In this document: piece by piece, positions 24,435-37,386 of the stretch | How positions within the stretch are numbered: position 1 is the stretch's first letter | Layout of the letters: each line of letters begins with the position of its first letter | NCBI RefSeq assembly: GCF_000735585.1 | Contig: NZ_JNNO01000043.1 | Coordinates: 124,001-188,000 of the forward strand | Reading direction: 5' to 3' | DNA: 64,000 nucleotides | DNA from: Devosia sp. LC5 | Lineage (GTDB): Bacteria; Pseudomonadota; Alphaproteobacteria; Rhizobiales; Devosiaceae | Notes under the pieces: generated by a model | What the model saw: only the letters and a program-made list of their open reading frames with translations | Database searches by the model: none | What the model was told of the DNA's origin: nothing | Made by a program: the position numbers and the translations under genes

Positions 24435-26525
24435 ATGGCACGCGAATATCCGATCAATCTGTATCGTAACTTCGGCATCATGGCTCACATTGATGCTGGC
24501 AAGACGACCACGACCGAACGCATCCTCTACTACACCGGCAAGTCCCATAAGATCGGCGAAGTCCATGACGGCGCCGCGACCATGGACTGGATGGAGCAGG
24601 AGCAGGAACGCGGTATTACCATCACCTCGGCTGCCACCACGACCTTCTGGAAGGATCGTAATGGCACGATGCACCGCTTCAACATCATCGACACTCCCGG
24701 CCACGTGGACTTCACCATCGAAGTCGAACGTTCGCTGCGCGTGCTCGACGGTGCGGTAGCGCTGCTCGACGCCAATGCCGGTGTTGAGCCCCAGACGGAA
24801 ACCGTCTGGCGCCAGGCCGACAAGTACGACGTTCCGCGCATGATCTTCGTCAACAAGATGGACAAGATCGGTGCTGACTTCTACCGCTGCGTGGAAATGA
24901 TCGGCTCGCGCCTCGGCGCCAAGGCCGTTCCCGTCCAGCTGCCGATCGGCGCTGAGAACGAGTTCAAGGGCGTTGTCGATCTGATCGAGATGAACGCTCT
25001 GGTTTGGCGCAATGAAGAGCTGGGCGCACAGTGGGACGTGGTTGAGATCCCTGAAGATCTCAAGGAACGTGCTGCTGAATACCGCGAAAAGATGATCGAA
25101 GCCGCTGTCGAGATCGACGACGATGCGATGGAAGCCTATTTGAACGGCGATCTGCCGAACAATGACACTATCCGCCGCCTGCTGCGCCGCGGCACGATCG
25201 ACACCAAGTTCTTCCTGGTGTTTGCCGGTTCGGCTTTCAAGAACAAGGGCGTTCAGCCCCTGCTCGATGGCGTTATCGACTTCCTGCCGTCGCCCGGCGA
25301 CGTTCCGGCCATCCAGGGCATCGATGCCCGTACGGAAGCCCCGATCGAGCGTCATGCCGACGACAACGAGCCGCTGGCCATGCTGGCCTTCAAGATTGCC
25401 AACGACCCGCATATGGGTACGCTGACCTTCTGCCGCATCTACTCGGGCAAGCTCGAGCAGGGCATGATGCTTGAGAATACCGTCAAGGAAAAGCGCGAGC
25501 GCGTTGGTCGCCTGTTCCAGATGCATGCGAATAGCCGCGAGCAGATCACGGAAGCCTATGCAGGCGACATCGTGGCTATCGTTGGCCTCAAGGATACCAC
25601 GACCGGTGACACGCTCTGCCCGCAGAACGCACAGGTCATTCTTGAACGCATGATCTTCCCCGAGCCGGTTATCGACATCTCGGTGGAACCCAAGTCCAAG
25701 GCCGACCAGGAAAAGATGGGCCTCGCGCTCAACCGCCTGGCTGCCGAAGATCCGACGTTCCGCGTCAAGACCGACGAAGAATCCGGCCAGACCATCATTT
25801 CGGGCATGGGCGAACTTCACCTCGACATCCTCGTCGACCGTATGCGTCGCGAGTTCAAGGTCGAGGCCAATATCGGTCAGCCGCAGGTGGCTTATCGCGA
25901 AACCATCACCAAGTCGGCTTCTGTGGACTATACCCACAAGAAGCAGTCGGGTGGTTCGGGCCAGTTCGCTCGCGTCAAGCTCACTGTTGAGCCCAGCGAA
26001 GTCGGCAAGGGTCTGGAATTCGTGAACGCCGTCGTCGGCGGTTCGGTGCCCAAGGAATACATCCCGGGCGTCGAAAAGGGCGTGAAGTCGGTGATGTCGG
26101 CCGGTCCGCTGATCGGGTTCCCGATCGTTGACGTCAAGGTGACGCTGACTGAAGGCGCCTACCACGATGTTGACTCCTCGGTGCTGGCGTTCGAAATCGC
26201 CGGCCGTGCAGGTTTCAACGAAGGCCTTCGCAAGGCGGCTCCCAAGATCCTGGAGCCGATCATGAAGGTTGAAGTTGTGACGCCGGAAGACTACATGGGC
26301 GACGTCATCGGTGACCTGAATTCCCGACGCGGTCAGATCCACGGCACTGAAAGCCGCGGCATCCTCCAGGTCGTGAATGCCTATGTCCCGCTCGCGAACA
26401 TGTTCGGGTATGTGAACTCGCTGCGCTCCATGAGCCAGGGTCGTGCGCAGTACTCGATGACGTTCGACCATTACGAGCAGGTTCCGCAGGCAGTCGCCGA
26501 CGAAGTCCAGGCCAAGTACGCCTAA
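24435..26525 (+). CDS. fusA: Elongation factor G
   Basis: 696 residues. The GTPase domain has [15 protein letters not shown] near 17, DTPGHVDF and [10 protein letters not shown]; domain II and the EF-G-specific domains III-V follow, ending [10 protein letters not shown]. It catalyses translocation. 12 nt after rpsG with a GGAG site. Full length, nothing unusual. Confidence 0.99.
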   Translation: MAREYPINLYRNFGIMAHIDAGKTTTTERILYYTGKSHKIGEVHDGAATMDWMEQEQERGITITSAATTTFWKDRNGTMHRFNIIDTPGHVDFTIEVERSLRVLDGAVALLDANAGVEPQTETVWRQADKYDVPRMIFVNKMDKIGADFYRCVEMIGSRLGAKAVPVQLPIGAENEFKGVVDLIEMNALVWRNEELGAQWDVVEIPEDLKERAAEYREKMIEAAVEIDDDAMEAYLNGDLPNNDTIRRLLRRGTIDTKFFLVFAGSAFKNKGVQPLLDGVIDFLPSPGDVPAIQGIDARTEAPIERHADDNEPLAMLAFKIANDPHMGTLTFCRIYSGKLEQGMMLENTVKEKRERVGRLFQMHANSREQITEAYAGDIVAIVGLKDTTTGDTLCPQNAQVILERMIFPEPVIDISVEPKSKADQEKMGLALNRLAAEDPTFRVKTDEESGQTIISGMGELHLDILVDRMRREFKVEANIGQPQVAYRETITKSASVDYTHKKQSGGSGQFARVKLTVEPSEVGKGLEFVNAVVGGSVPKEYIPGVEKGVKSVMSAGPLIGFPIVDVKVTLTEGAYHDVDSSVLAFEIAGRAGFNEGLRKAAPKILEPIMKVEVVTPEDYMGDVIGDLNSRRGQIHGTESRGILQVVNAYVPLANMFGYVNSLRSMSQGRAQYSMTFDHYEQVPQAVADEVQAKYA

Positions 26526-26580
26526 ATAATAAACTGAAACTCAAGGTTGGCCGAGCGGCTAACGAATACGGAGAGAAGCG

Positions 26581-27771
<1,191 letters not shown>

Positions 27772-27786
27772 GCCCATAAAGATATT

Positions 27787-27814
27787 CGCGGCGCGCGGAT
27801 GAACGCGCGCCGCG
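27787..27814 (+). promoter_or_regulatory. Strong GC hairpin between tuf and rpsJ
   Basis: Perfect 11-bp stem CGCGGCGCGCG/CGCGCGCCGCG with a GATGAA loop. The tail ATCCATTTTCG is not a proper T run, so it reads more as an attenuator or processing site than as a full terminator. Confidence 0.6.
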
Positions 27815-27839
27815 ATCCATTTTCGTCAGGATTTACAAG

Positions 27840-28148
27840 ATGAACGGTCAGAATATTCGCATCCGCCTTAAGGCGTTTGACCATCGCGTTCTCGACGCTT
27901 CCACGCGCGAGATCGTGTCGACGGCCAAGCGTACGGGCGCGCAGGTTCGCGGGCCGATCCCGCTGCCGACGCGAATCGACAAATTTACCGTGAACCGCTC
28001 GCCGCATATCGATAAGAAGGCACGCGAGCAGTTCGAGATTCGGACCCACAAGCGTCTTCTGGACATCGTGGACCCGACTCCCCAGACGGTCGATGCTTTG
28101 ATGAAGCTCGATCTCGCCGCCGGCGTCGACGTCGAAATCAAGCTCTAA
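27840..28148 (+). CDS. rpsJ: 30S ribosomal protein S10 (NusE)
   Basis: 102 residues: [21 protein letters not shown], with the loop sequence [35 protein letters not shown]. It also acts as NusE in transcription complexes with NusG and NusB. First gene of the S10 block. Confidence 0.98.
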   Translation: MNGQNIRIRLKAFDHRVLDASTREIVSTAKRTGAQVRGPIPLPTRIDKFTVNRSPHIDKKAREQFEIRTHKRLLDIVDPTPQTVDALMKLDLAAGVDVEIKL

Positions 28149-28282
28149 AGCGAGATCCGGAAGCTAAGCGGTTTTCGGATACATCTCGCGGTCTACGACT
28201 ACTAAGAGTTTCCGCGCTCACCGCAAAAAGGGTCCTCTGAAGCCATGACCCGGTGCAGCGCCAAGAGAGAAGGTAATAACCG

Positions 28283-28984
28283 ATGCGTTCTGGATTGATC
28301 GCACAGAAGCTGGGCATGACCCGCATTTTCGCAGAGGACGGCTCGCACGTTCCTGTGACCGTGCTGAGCTTGCAGAACTGCCAGGTGGTAGGCCAGCGGA
28401 CCGCTGATAAAGACGGCTATGTCGCGCTGCAGCTCGGCGCTGGACAGGCCAAGGCCAAGAACACGACCAAGGCAGAGCGCGGCCAGTTCGCCGTTGCCAA
28501 GGTCGAGCCCAAGCGCCATGTCGCTGAATTCCGCGTGGATGAAGCCAACCTCATCGAGGTCGGTGCTACGCTCCAGGCCGACCATTTCGTCGAAGGCCAG
28601 CTGGTGGACGTCACCGGTACTTCGATCGGTAAGGGTTTTGCCGGCGGTATGAAGCGCTGGAACTTCGGCGGTCTGCGTGCAACGCACGGCGTGTCGGTGT
28701 CGCACCGCTCGATCGGTTCTACCGGTGGTCGTCAGGACCCTGGTCGTACCTTCAAAAACAAGAAGATGCCGGGCCACATGGGCGATCGTCGCATCACCAC
28801 GCAGAACGTGAAGGTCGTCAAGACCGACATCGAGCGTGGCCTGATCATGATCCAGGGTTCGGTTCCCGGCGCCAAGGGCGCCTGGATCATGGTCAAGGAC
28901 GCTGTCAAGAAGCCTGCTCCCAAGGACGCCCAGTTCCCTGGTTCGTTCAAGGCCGCTGCAGACGTTGCAGGGGAAGCGAAATAA
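28283..28984 (+). CDS. rplC: 50S ribosomal protein L3
   Basis: 233 residues. The long tip extension ([45 protein letters not shown]) reaches the peptidyl-transferase centre. GAGAGAAGG precedes the ATG. The stop overlaps the rplD start by one nucleotide (TAATG). A 134-nt spacer separates it from rpsJ, the largest within the block. Confidence 0.98.
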   Translation: MRSGLIAQKLGMTRIFAEDGSHVPVTVLSLQNCQVVGQRTADKDGYVALQLGAGQAKAKNTTKAERGQFAVAKVEPKRHVAEFRVDEANLIEVGATLQADHFVEGQLVDVTGTSIGKGFAGGMKRWNFGGLRATHGVSVSHRSIGSTGGRQDPGRTFKNKKMPGHMGDRRITTQNVKVVKTDIERGLIMIQGSVPGAKGAWIMVKDAVKKPAPKDAQFPGSFKAAADVAGEAK

Positions 28985-29601
28985 TGGAACTCCAGGTTAC
29001 AAGTCTCGACGGCAAGTCCGTCGGCAAGATCGAGCTGGCTGATGACGTGTTCGGTTTGGAAGTCCGTCAGGACATCCTGCACCGCATGGTTCGTTACCAG
29101 CAGCTGAAGGCAATGTCCGGCACGCACGACGTCAAGAATCGTTCGGAAGGCGTTCGCACCGGCAAGAAGTTCAAGAAGCAAAAGGGCGGCGGCGCTCGTC
29201 ACGGCGATCGCAAGGCTCCCCAGTTCCGTGGTGGTGGCCGTGCATTCGGTCCGACCCCGCGCAGCCATGCGATTGATCTTCCCAAGAAGGTTCGCGCTCT
29301 GGCTCTCAAGCACGCCCTGTCGGCCAAGGCCGCTGCAGGCGAGCTGATCGTGCTGGACAGCGTCACGACTTCGGCTCCGAAGACCGCAACCCTGCGCACC
29401 ACCTTCGGCAAGCTCGAATGGCTGAACGCGCTGATCATCGACGGTGCTGCTGTCGACCAGAACTTCGCTCTGGCCGCTCGCAACATCCCGCATATCGACG
29501 TGCTGCCGGTGCAGGGGATCAACGTTGTGTCGATCCTCAAGCGCAACAAGCTCGTCCTGACCAAGGCAGCGCTCGAAGCGCTGGAAGCGAGGTTCGCATG
29601 A
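28984..29601 (+). CDS. rplD: 50S ribosomal protein L4
   Basis: 205 residues. The exit-tunnel loop is present ([37 protein letters not shown]). In E. coli L4 represses the S10 operon by a leader hairpin; whether the leader here does this is unknown. It overlaps rplC by 1 nt and rplW by 4 nt. Confidence 0.98.
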   Translation: MELQVTSLDGKSVGKIELADDVFGLEVRQDILHRMVRYQQLKAMSGTHDVKNRSEGVRTGKKFKKQKGGGARHGDRKAPQFRGGGRAFGPTPRSHAIDLPKKVRALALKHALSAKAAAGELIVLDSVTTSAPKTATLRTTFGKLEWLNALIIDGAAVDQNFALAARNIPHIDVLPVQGINVVSILKRNKLVLTKAALEALEARFA

Positions 29602-29891
29602 ACAAGCTCAGCGCTTATGACATCGTCCGTAACCCCGTCGTGACCGAAAAGTCGACGATGGCTTCGGAATATAACCAGGTCGTTTTCGACGTGGCGATCG
29701 ATGCCAACAAGACCGAGATCAAGGCTGCTGTCGAGCAGCTCTTCTCGGTCAAGGTCAAGGCCGTGAACACCCTGGTCCGCAAGGGCAAGGTGAAGCGGTT
29801 CCGTGGTCACATCGGTACGCGCAACGACGTCAAGAAGGCCGTTGTTACCCTCGTCGACGGCCAGTCGATCGATATTTCGACCGGCCTCTAA
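29598..29891 (+). CDS. rplW: 50S ribosomal protein L23
   Basis: 97 residues from [21 protein letters not shown]. The start is fixed by the ATGA overlap with rplD, and a longer in-frame extension inside rplD is not real. L23 forms the dock for trigger factor and SRP at the tunnel exit. Confidence 0.98.
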   Translation: MNKLSAYDIVRNPVVTEKSTMASEYNQVVFDVAIDANKTEIKAAVEQLFSVKVKAVNTLVRKGKVKRFRGHIGTRNDVKKAVVTLVDGQSIDISTGL

Positions 29892-29906
29892 GGGACAGAG
29901 ACAAAA

Positions 29907-30746
29907 ATGGCTCTTAAAACTTACAATCCCACCTCCGAAGGCCGTCGCCAACTCGTGACGACTGACCGTTCGGAACTCTGGAAGGGTGCTCCGGTCAAGA
30001 CTCTGACCGAAGGTCTCTCCAAGTCCGGTGGCCGCAATAATCGTGGTCGCATCACTGCCTTCCATCGTGGTGGCGGTCATAAGCGCACCTATCGCCTGAT
30101 CGATTTCAAGCGCGTCAAGTTTGACGCGGTTGGCACCGTCGAGCGCCTGGAATATGACCCCAACCGTACGGCCTGGATCGCGCTGATCAAGTACGAAGAC
30201 GGTGAACTGGCTTACATCGTTGCGCCGCAGCGTTTGTCGGCCGGCGACAAGGTCATCTCGTCGATGAATACCGTCGACGTGAAGCCGGGCAATGCCATGC
30301 CGCTCGAGCGCATGCCGGTCGGTACGATCGTGCACAATATCGAGCTGAAGCCCCGCAAGGGTGGCCAGGTTGCCCGTTCGGCTGGTGCTTATGCTCAGTA
30401 TGTCGGTCGTGACTCCGGTTGGGCGATCCTTCGCCTGAACTCGGGCGAGCAGCGCCGTGTGCATGGCACTTGCCTTGCAACCGTTGGTGCCGTCTCGAAC
30501 CAGGATCACTCCAACACCTCGCTCGGCAAGGCCGGTCGCAGCCGTTGGCTGGGTCGCAAGCCCGTCACGCGCGGCGTGGCCATGAACCCGATCGATCACC
30601 CCCATGGTGGTGGTGAAGGCCGTACTTCTGGTGGCCGTCACCCGGTTACTCCTTGGGGTAAGCCGACCAAGGGCAAGAAGACCCGCAGCAATAAGGCAAC
30701 GGACAAGTTCATCGTTCGCAGCCGTCACGTGAAGAAGGGCAGGTAA
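29907..30746 (+). CDS. rplB: 50S ribosomal protein L2
   Basis: 279 residues. [15 protein letters not shown] and the C-terminal [31 protein letters not shown], with the histidine near the peptidyl-transferase centre, are intact. Needed for subunit joining and catalysis. Confidence 0.99.
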   Translation: MALKTYNPTSEGRRQLVTTDRSELWKGAPVKTLTEGLSKSGGRNNRGRITAFHRGGGHKRTYRLIDFKRVKFDAVGTVERLEYDPNRTAWIALIKYEDGELAYIVAPQRLSAGDKVISSMNTVDVKPGNAMPLERMPVGTIVHNIELKPRKGGQVARSAGAYAQYVGRDSGWAILRLNSGEQRRVHGTCLATVGAVSNQDHSNTSLGKAGRSRWLGRKPVTRGVAMNPIDHPHGGGEGRTSGGRHPVTPWGKPTKGKKTRSNKATDKFIVRSRHVKKGR

Positions 30747-30749
30747 GCC

Positions 30750-31028
30750 ATGACCCGTTCAATCTGGAAGGGGCCGTTTGTCGACGGCTACATGCTCAAG
30801 AAGGCCGAGAAGGCCCTCGCGTCTGGCCGCAACGATGTGGTCAAGATCTGGAGCCGCCGTTCGACCATCCTGCCGCAGTTCGTGGGTATCACCTTCGGCG
30901 TCCATAATGGCCACAAGCACGTCCCGGTAAGCGTTACCGAAGACATGATCGGTCACAAGTTCGGCGAATTCGCACCGACCCGTACCTATTACGGTCATGC
31001 GGCCGACAAGAAGGCCAAGAGGAAGTAA
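30750..31028 (+). CDS. rpsS: 30S ribosomal protein S19
   Basis: 92 residues: [48 protein letters not shown]. Binds 16S rRNA in the head with S13. Three nucleotides after rplB. Confidence 0.98.
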   Translation: MTRSIWKGPFVDGYMLKKAEKALASGRNDVVKIWSRRSTILPQFVGITFGVHNGHKHVPVSVTEDMIGHKFGEFAPTRTYYGHAADKKAKRK

Positions 31029-31029
31029 T

Positions 31030-31410
31030 ATGAGCAAGCCGAAAACTGAGCGCGCTCTCAAGGACAACGAGGCTAAGGCTGTGCTGCGCATGCTGCGCAT
31101 CAGCCCTCAGAAGCTGAACCTCGTCGCGCAGTTGATCCGTGGCAAGAAGGTCGAGAAGGCTCTGGCCGATCTCGAGTTCAGCCACAAGCGGATCTCCGGC
31201 CAGGTCAAGAAGGTGCTGGAAAGCGCCATCGCGAACGCCGAAAACAACCATGGCCTCGATACCGATGCCCTGGTCGTCGCTGAAGCCTTTGTCGGCAACT
31301 CGCTGGTCATGAAGCGGTTCACCGCTCGTGGTCGTGGCAAGTCGTCGCGCATCGAAAAGCCGTTCTCGCATCTGACGATCGTCGTGCGGCAAGTTGAGGA
31401 GGCCGCATAA
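31030..31410 (+). CDS. rplV: 50S ribosomal protein L22
   Basis: 126 residues from the ATG at 31030. The beta-hairpin reaching the tunnel ([25 protein letters not shown]) is intact. The rpsC start overlaps its stop by one nucleotide. Confidence 0.97.
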   Translation: MSKPKTERALKDNEAKAVLRMLRISPQKLNLVAQLIRGKKVEKALADLEFSHKRISGQVKKVLESAIANAENNHGLDTDALVVAEAFVGNSLVMKRFTARGRGKSSRIEKPFSHLTIVVRQVEEAA

Positions 31411-32150
31411 TGGGCCAGAAGATCAATCCAATCGGCTTCCGCCTCGGCATCAACCGTACGTGGGACAGCCGCTGGTACGCCAATAAGGGCGAATACGGCA
31501 CGCTGCTGCAGGAAGACCTGAAGATCCGTACGGCTCTTCTGGAAGACCTCAAGGCCGCTGCGGTGTCCAAGATCGTCATCGAGCGTCCGCACCGCAAGTG
31601 CCGCGTGTCGATCCACACTGCCCGTCCGGGCATCGTGATCGGCAAGAAGGGCGCTGACATCGACAAGATCCGTGCCAAGGTGAAGAAGTTCACCGACAGC
31701 GAAGTGCACATCAACATCGTTGAAGTGCGCAAGCCGGAGACCGATGCGACGCTGGTTGCCCAGGGCATTGCCCAGCAGCTGGAACGCCGCGTGGCCTTCC
31801 GCCGTGCCATGAAGCGCGCCGTGCAGACCGCAATCCGCATGGGCGCCGGTGGTATTCGCGTCAATGTCGGTGGTCGTCTGGGCGGTGCCGATATCGCTCG
31901 TACCGAATGGTACCGCGAAGGCCGCGTCCCGCTGCACACCCTGCGTGCTGATATCGACTACGGCACTGCCGAAGCCGAAACCACGTATGGCATCATCGGT
32001 ATCAAGGTCTGGATCTTCAAGGGCGAAGTCCTTGAGCATGATCCGACTGCGCACGAACGTCGCGCAACCGAAGGTGCCGATCAGGGCGGTCAGCGCGCTG
32101 AACGTGAACCGCGCCGCGAGCGCGGCGACCGTGACCGCGAACGCGCATAA
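31410..32150 (+). CDS. rpsC: 30S ribosomal protein S3
   Basis: 246 residues. The KH domain ([19 protein letters not shown]) and the C-terminal domain [41 protein letters not shown] are present. It ends in an Arg/Glu/Asp-rich tail ([15 protein letters not shown]), common in alphaproteobacterial S3. Part of the mRNA entry helicase site. Confidence 0.98.
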   Translation: MGQKINPIGFRLGINRTWDSRWYANKGEYGTLLQEDLKIRTALLEDLKAAAVSKIVIERPHRKCRVSIHTARPGIVIGKKGADIDKIRAKVKKFTDSEVHINIVEVRKPETDATLVAQGIAQQLERRVAFRRAMKRAVQTAIRMGAGGIRVNVGGRLGGADIARTEWYREGRVPLHTLRADIDYGTAEAETTYGIIGIKVWIFKGEVLEHDPTAHERRATEGADQGGQRAEREPRRERGDRDRERA

Positions 32151-32165
32151 GAAGGTTAGTTCATT

Positions 32166-32579
32166 ATGCTGCAACCTAAGAAGACCAAGTTCCGCAAGGC
32201 CCATAAGGGCCGTATCCATGGCGTTGCCAAGGGCGGTACCGATCTGGCATTCGGCCAGTATGCCCTCAAGGCAACCGAACCCGAGCGCGTCACTGCTCGC
32301 CAGATCGAAGCGGCCCGCCGCGCGATCACTCGCGAGATGAAGCGCCAGGGCCGGGTATGGATCCGTATCTTCCCGGACGTGCCGGTTTCCAAGAAGCCGA
32401 CCGAAGTGCGTATGGGTAAGGGCAAGGGTTCTGTTGAATTCTGGGCCGCCCGCGTCAAGCCGGGCCGTATCGTATTCGAGATCGACGGCGTCCCCGAGGA
32501 CGTTGCCAAGGAAGCCCTGCGCCTCGGCGCAATGAAGCTCCCGATCATGACGCGGGTTGTTACCCGCATTGCCGACTAA
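32166..32579 (+). CDS. rplP: 50S ribosomal protein L16
   Basis: 137 residues: [45 protein letters not shown]. Contacts the A-site tRNA elbow; here it has the usual alphaproteobacterial length. Confidence 0.98.
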   Translation: MLQPKKTKFRKAHKGRIHGVAKGGTDLAFGQYALKATEPERVTARQIEAARRAITREMKRQGRVWIRIFPDVPVSKKPTEVRMGKGKGSVEFWAARVKPGRIVFEIDGVPEDVAKEALRLGAMKLPIMTRVVTRIAD

Positions 32580-32590
32580 GGAACACGAGC

Positions 32591-32785
32591 ATGAAAGCCA
32601 GTGATGTGCGGGCTAAGACCGCAGACGAACTGAAAGATCAGCTCGTCGCCCTCAAGAAAGAACAGTTCAACCTGCGTTTCCAGCGTGCTACCCAGCAGCT
32701 GGAAAAGCCGACCGAGGTCAAGAAGGTCCGCCGCGATATCGCGCGGATCAAGACGATCCTTGGCGAAAAGAACGCAGCGAAGTAA
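32591..32785 (+). CDS. rpmC: 50S ribosomal protein L29
   Basis: 64 residues, two-helix protein with [27 protein letters not shown]. Near the tunnel exit beside L23. Confidence 0.97.
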   Translation: MKASDVRAKTADELKDQLVALKKEQFNLRFQRATQQLEKPTEVKKVRRDIARIKTILGEKNAAK

Positions 32786-32797
32786 GGAGCCGCGACC

Positions 32798-33055
32798 ATG
32801 CCAAAGCGCGTTTTGCAGGGGACTGTTGTCTCCGACGCCAATGAAAAGACGGTCGTGGTGCGCGTTGAGCGCCGTTTCACGCATCCGGTGATGAAGAAGA
32901 CCGTGCGCCGGTCCAAGAAGTACCACGCGCACGATGAAGCTAATGTGGCGAAGGTCGGTCAGATCGTGTGGATCGAAGAATGTGCGCCAATCTCCAAGAA
33001 TAAGCGCTGGACGCTTGTTGTTGGTGCGGCTCAGCAGGAAGGCGCTCAGTCATGA
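32798..33055 (+). CDS. rpsQ: 30S ribosomal protein S17
   Basis: 85 residues: [47 protein letters not shown]. An OB-fold early assembly protein. ATGA overlap with rplN. Confidence 0.97.
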   Translation: MPKRVLQGTVVSDANEKTVVVRVERRFTHPVMKKTVRRSKKYHAHDEANVAKVGQIVWIEECAPISKNKRWTLVVGAAQQEGAQS

Positions 33056-33420
33056 TCCAGATGCAGTCCAATCTCGACGTTGCCGATAATTCCGGCGCCC
33101 GTCGTGTCATGTGCATCAAGGTGCTGGGCGGTTCGCACCGCAAGTACGCTTCGGTCGGCGACATCATCGTCGTGTCGGTCAAGGATGCCATTCCGCGCGG
33201 TCGCGTGAAGAAGGGCCAGGTCATGAAGGCCGTGGTCGTTCGGACCGCGTTCGACATCCGTCGTCCCGATGGCACCGTGATCCGCTTCGACAAGAACGCC
33301 GCGGTTCTGATCAACAATCAGAAAGAGCCGATCGGCACCCGTATCTTCGGACCAGTTCCGCGCGAGCTTCGCGCCAAGAACCACATGAAGATCATCTCGC
33401 TCGCACCAGAGGTGCTGTAA
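33052..33420 (+). CDS. rplN: 50S ribosomal protein L14
   Basis: 122 residues, [37 protein letters not shown]. Part of the intersubunit bridge and the RsfS binding site. Couples by overlap to rpsQ (4 nt) and rplX (1 nt). Confidence 0.98.
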   Translation: MIQMQSNLDVADNSGARRVMCIKVLGGSHRKYASVGDIIVVSVKDAIPRGRVKKGQVMKAVVVRTAFDIRRPDGTVIRFDKNAAVLINNQKEPIGTRIFGPVPRELRAKNHMKIISLAPEVL

Positions 33421-33731
33421 TGGCCGCCAAGATTAAGAAGGGCGACAAAGTCGTCGTCCTGGCCGGCAAGGACAAGGGCAAGACCGGTCAGGTCCTGTCC
33501 GTCATCCCGACCGAAACCAAGGCACTTGTCCAGGGTATCAACCTGGTCCGTCGCCACACCAAGCAGACCGCGTCGACCGATGCCGGCATCTTCACCAAGG
33601 AAGCGCCGATCCATCTGTCCAATCTCGCGATCGCCGACAAGGATGGCAAGCCCAGCCGCGTTGGTTTCCAGATCAAGGACGGCGTGAAGACGCGCGTCGC
33701 CAAGTCGACCGGAGATTCGATCGATGGCTGA
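33420..33731 (+). CDS. rplX: 50S ribosomal protein L24
   Basis: 103 residues from [25 protein letters not shown] (KOW motif). The stop lies 8 nt inside rplE, the longest overlap in the cluster. L24 starts 50S assembly. Confidence 0.97.
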   Translation: MAAKIKKGDKVVVLAGKDKGKTGQVLSVIPTETKALVQGINLVRRHTKQTASTDAGIFTKEAPIHLSNLAIADKDGKPSRVGFQIKDGVKTRVAKSTGDSIDG

Positions 33732-34281
33732 TACAGCTTACGTTCCGCGTCTTCGTACCGAGTACGAAGAGAACATCCGTAAGGTTCTGCAGGAGCAATT
33801 CTCCTACAAGAACACCATGGAACTGCCCAAGCTCGACAAGATCGTGCTGAACATGGGCGTTGGCGAAGCCGTCAACGACACCAAGAAGGTCAAGTCGGCT
33901 GCTGCCGAGCTGGAAAAGATCGCTGGGCAGAAGCCGGTTATCACCCACGCTCGTAAGTCGATCGCTGGCTTCAAGGTGCGTGAAGAGATGCCGCTTGGCG
34001 TCAAGGTGACGCTGCGCAAGACGCGCATGTACGAATTCCTGGACCGCCTGGTGAATATCGCACTGCCGCGCGTTCGCGACTTCCGCGGGCTGAACCCGAA
34101 CTCTTTCGACGGCCGTGGCAATTATGCTATGGGCATCAAGGAACACATCATTTTCCCCGAAATCAACTATGATCAGATCGATCAGGTTTGGGGCATGGAC
34201 ATCGTGATCGCCACGACGGCCAAGACCGATGATGAAGCGCGCGCGCTGCTCAAGGCATTCAACTTCCCATTCCGCACGTAA
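33724..34281 (+). CDS. rplE: 50S ribosomal protein L5
   Basis: 185 residues: [54 protein letters not shown]. Binds 5S rRNA and bridges to the 30S head. Confidence 0.98.
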   Translation: MADTAYVPRLRTEYEENIRKVLQEQFSYKNTMELPKLDKIVLNMGVGEAVNDTKKVKSAAAELEKIAGQKPVITHARKSIAGFKVREEMPLGVKVTLRKTRMYEFLDRLVNIALPRVRDFRGLNPNSFDGRGNYAMGIKEHIIFPEINYDQIDQVWGMDIVIATTAKTDDEARALLKAFNFPFRT

Positions 34282-34311
34282 GCGGATAGGGAAGGGAAAA
34301 AGGATCAGGAT

Positions 34312-34617
34312 ATGGCAAAGACCAGTTCCATCGAGAAAAACAACAAGCGCGCCGCTCTGGCCAAGCAGTTTGCTGGCAAGCGTGCGGCGCTCAAGGCGCA
34401 GACCAAGGATCAGTCGATCCCGGCCGATCAGCGCTTCGCCGCTCAGCTCAAGCTGGCCGAACTGCCGCGTAATTCGGCCAAGGTTCGTGTCCGCAATCGC
34501 TGCGAAGTCTCGGGTCGTCCCCGCGGCTATTATCGCAAGCTCAAGCTGAGCCGTATCGCTCTGCGTCAGCTGGGTAACCTGGGTCTGATCCCGGGCCTGG
34601 TTAAGTCGAGCTGGTAA
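34312..34617 (+). CDS. rpsN: 30S ribosomal protein S14
   Basis: 101 residues, the long zinc-free form: [25 protein letters not shown] without the CxxC pairs of the zinc type. Late 30S head assembly. Confidence 0.98.
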   Translation: MAKTSSIEKNNKRAALAKQFAGKRAALKAQTKDQSIPADQRFAAQLKLAELPRNSAKVRVRNRCEVSGRPRGYYRKLKLSRIALRQLGNLGLIPGLVKSSW

Positions 34618-34629
34618 GGAGAACAGAAA

Positions 34630-35028
34630 ATGAGCTTTTCCGATCCAATCGGCGATATGCTGACGCGCATCCGTAATGCACAGATGCGCCGCAAGAATTC
34701 CGTTTCGACGCCGGCTTCGACCCTTCGCGGTCGTGTGCTGGACGTGCTCCAGTCCGAGGGTTTCATCCGCGGCTATTCGGAGACCAAGTTCGAAAACGGT
34801 GCTGCCGAGTACGAAATTGAACTGAAGTACTCGGATGACGTTGCTGTTATCCGCACGATCGAGCGCGTTTCGCGTCCCGGCCGCCGCGTTTACGCTTCCG
34901 TCAAGAATATTCCGCAGGTTGCCAATGGCCTGGGTGTCTCGATCCTCTCCACCCCCAAGGGTGTGATGGCCGACCACGAAGCCAAGGCTGCCAATGTTGG
35001 TGGCGAGGTACTCTGCCGCGTCTTCTAA
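34630..35028 (+). CDS. rpsH: 30S ribosomal protein S8
   Basis: 132 residues: [21 protein letters not shown] and [33 protein letters not shown]. In E. coli S8 represses the spc operon at the rplE start; the target is not evident here. Confidence 0.98.
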   Translation: MSFSDPIGDMLTRIRNAQMRRKNSVSTPASTLRGRVLDVLQSEGFIRGYSETKFENGAAEYEIELKYSDDVAVIRTIERVSRPGRRVYASVKNIPQVANGLGVSILSTPKGVMADHEAKAANVGGEVLCRVF

Positions 35029-35066
35029 GAGGCGCGGTAAGACGATTACTCAAGGATTGAACTAGA

Positions 35067-35600
35067 ATGTCACGTACTGGCAAGAAACCGGTTGCACCGG
35101 TTAGCGGTGTAACGGTCACGATCAATGGTCGTACCGTCACCGCAAAGGGCCCGAAGGGCGAATTGAGCATCGAGCTCATGGATGTTGTCAATGTGGAGAA
35201 TGGCTCCGACGGTCTCGTCGTGACGCCGGCCAATGACACCCGCGAGGCTCGCGCCGCTTGGGGCACTACCCGTGCACTGATCCAGAACATGGTCACCGGT
35301 GTTTCGGCTGGCTTCGAGAAGAAGCTGGCGATCCAGGGCGTGGGTTATCGCGCTGCCATGCAGGGCAAGGATGTCAAGCTGTCGCTTGGTTTCAGCCACG
35401 AAGTGATCTATCAGCCCCCTCAGGGCATCACCCTGGCTGTGCCGGCGCCGACGGAAATCGTCATCACCGGCACCGACAAGCAGCAGGTTGGTCAGGTTGC
35501 GGCGAACATCCGCGCCTGGCGCAAGCCAGAGCCCTACAAGGGCAAGGGCGTTCGGTATGCGGGCGAATTCGTCTTCCGCAAAGAAGGCAAGAAGAAGTAA
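35067..35600 (+). CDS. rplF: 50S ribosomal protein L6
   Basis: 177 residues, two L6 repeats ending [25 protein letters not shown]. Near the sarcin-ricin loop. Confidence 0.98.
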   Translation: MSRTGKKPVAPVSGVTVTINGRTVTAKGPKGELSIELMDVVNVENGSDGLVVTPANDTREARAAWGTTRALIQNMVTGVSAGFEKKLAIQGVGYRAAMQGKDVKLSLGFSHEVIYQPPQGITLAVPAPTEIVITGTDKQQVGQVAANIRAWRKPEPYKGKGVRYAGEFVFRKEGKKK

Positions 35601-35612
35601 GGAGCGCCTGCA

Positions 35613-35972
35613 ATGGCTATCAGTGCAAAAGGTGCGGACCGCCGCAAGGCTCGTGTCCGCAAGGCGCTCAAGGCTCGTGCCTTCGGTCGTCCCCGTCTGT
35701 CGGTTTTCCGTTCGGACAAGAATATCTACGCTCAGATCATCGACGATGCGACCGGCCGTACGCTGGCCGCCGCTTCGACCCTCGACAAGGACGTCAAGGG
35801 CACCATCAAGGGTGGTTCGGCGGAAGCCGCTGCTACGGTCGGCAAGCTGATCGCAGAGCGCGGCACCAAGGCGGGTGTGGCCGAAGTTGTCTTCGACCGC
35901 GGCGCATACATCTATCATGGCCGTGTAAAGGCCCTTGCAGACGCTGCCCGTGAGGGCGGCCTGCAGTTCTAG
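35613..35972 (+). CDS. rplR: 50S ribosomal protein L18
   Basis: 119 residues: [58 protein letters not shown]. Binds 5S rRNA with L5. Confidence 0.98.
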   Translation: MAISAKGADRRKARVRKALKARAFGRPRLSVFRSDKNIYAQIIDDATGRTLAAASTLDKDVKGTIKGGSAEAAATVGKLIAERGTKAGVAEVVFDRGAYIYHGRVKALADAAREGGLQF

Positions 35973-35995
35973 GCACGGACAAGGAAAGAAACATT

Positions 35996-36529
35996 ATGAG
36001 CAGAGACGTTCAAGAACGCGAAAGCGAATTCGTCGATCGCCTGGTCCACATCAACCGCGTGGCCAAAGTGGTCAAGGGCGGCCGTCGTTTCGGTTTTGCC
36101 GCACTCGTCGTTGTTGGTGACCAGAAGGGCCGCGTTGGCTTTGGTCACGGCAAGGCCCGTGAAGTGCCCGAAGCGATCCGCAAGGCTACCGAGCAGGCCA
36201 AGCGCCAGATGATCCGCGTGCCGCTGCGCGATGCCCGCACGTTGCACCACGACGTGCACGGCCGTCACGGCGCCGGCAAGGTTATCCTGCGTGCCGCCGT
36301 TCCCGGTACCGGCATCATCGCCGGTGGTCCGATGCGCGCCGTCTTCGAGACGCTGGGCATCAATGACATCGTTGCCAAGTCGCAGGGGACTGCTAACCCC
36401 TACAACATGGTGCGGGCCACTTTCGATGCGCTGAAGCGCGTTGATAGCCCCCGCTCGGTTGCCGCCCGCCGCGGTCTCAAGGTTTCCGAACTGCAAGCTC
36501 GCCGTGGCGAGACTGCTGTCGAAGCCTGA
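35996..36529 (+). CDS. rpsE: 30S ribosomal protein S5
   Basis: 177 residues. The dsRBD-like N-terminal part contains the spectinomycin-site loop ([17 protein letters not shown]) and the C-terminal domain has [26 protein letters not shown]. Part of the mRNA entry site with S3 and S4. Confidence 0.98.
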   Translation: MSRDVQERESEFVDRLVHINRVAKVVKGGRRFGFAALVVVGDQKGRVGFGHGKAREVPEAIRKATEQAKRQMIRVPLRDARTLHHDVHGRHGAGKVILRAAVPGTGIIAGGPMRAVFETLGINDIVAKSQGTANPYNMVRATFDALKRVDSPRSVAARRGLKVSELQARRGETAVEA

Positions 36530-36552
36530 TAGATCAGGTCTGGAGAAGCATC

Positions 36553-36741
36553 ATGGCTAAAGACAAGACCATTACTCTGCAGCAGATCGGCTCCCCGATC
36601 CGCCGTGAGAAGAGCCAGCGCGCGACCCTGATCGGTCTCGGGCTCAACAAGATGAACAAGCAGCGTCAGCTGATCGACACGCCTGAAGTGCGTGGCATGA
36701 TCAACAAGGTGCCGCATCTCGTCCGTATCATCGGCGAGTGA
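36553..36741 (+). CDS. rpmD: 50S ribosomal protein L30
   Basis: 62 residues: [30 protein letters not shown]. Small, non-universal L30; present in most alphaproteobacteria. Confidence 0.97.
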   Translation: MAKDKTITLQQIGSPIRREKSQRATLIGLGLNKMNKQRQLIDTPEVRGMINKVPHLVRIIGE

Positions 36742-36758
36742 GAGAGAAGGTCCCTCAA

Positions 36759-37259
36759 ATGACCCGTTTGAATGAACTTCGCGACAATCCCGGTGCCAAC
36801 AAGGTCCGTATCCGTATTGGTCGCGGTATCGGTTCCGGTAAGGGCAAGACCGGTGGTCGCGGCGGCAAGGGCCAGACTGCACGTTCCGGCGTTGCGATCA
36901 ACGGCTTCGAAGGCGGCCAGATGCCCCTTCACATGCGTATGCCCAAGCGTGGCTTCAATGCGCTCAATCCAGGTAACTGGAACGAGGTCCGCATCGATCG
37001 CCTTCAGGCCTATATCGACGCCGGCAAGCTCGATCCCAAGGCTGTGATCGACGCTGCTGCGCTGATCGCTGCCCGCGTGATCCGCCGTCCCAAGGATGGT
37101 GTGCGGCTGATCGGCTCCGAGGGCTTCACCTCCAAGAAGGTGACCTTCAACGTCAATTATGCGACCAAGGGCGCATTGGCAGCTATTGAATCTGCTGGTG
37201 GCAAGGTCGATATCATCCCGGCAAAGGCGCCGTGGAAGAAGACTCCACACGCCGGTTAA
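36759..37259 (+). CDS. rplO: 50S ribosomal protein L15
   Basis: 166 residues from the ATG at 36759, with GAGAGAAGG upstream. An in-frame extension to 36738 overlapping rpmD is less likely. Gly-rich N-terminus [26 protein letters not shown]. It is followed at once by an intrinsic terminator rather than by secY. Confidence 0.97.
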   Translation: MTRLNELRDNPGANKVRIRIGRGIGSGKGKTGGRGGKGQTARSGVAINGFEGGQMPLHMRMPKRGFNALNPGNWNEVRIDRLQAYIDAGKLDPKAVIDAAALIAARVIRRPKDGVRLIGSEGFTSKKVTFNVNYATKGALAAIESAGGKVDIIPAKAPWKKTPHAG

Positions 37260-37267
37260 TTTCGGCC

Positions 37268-37304
37268 AGGCGCACCCGGCCATTGGTCGGGTGCGCCTTT
37301 TTTG
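37268..37304 (+). terminator. Strong intrinsic terminator between rplO and secY
   Basis: 11-bp stem AGGCGCACCCG/CGGGTGCGCCT (37268-37278 with 37288-37298) followed by TTTTTTGG. It divides the ribosomal cluster ahead of secY-adk. Confidence 0.9.
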
Positions 37305-37386
37305 GTTTGTTGCGCTAGGACTGCAGACGGGTCTGCTTCCGACCCGCTCCGAGCGCGCCTGGCCTTGAAGCCAAAGGGAGCGATAC

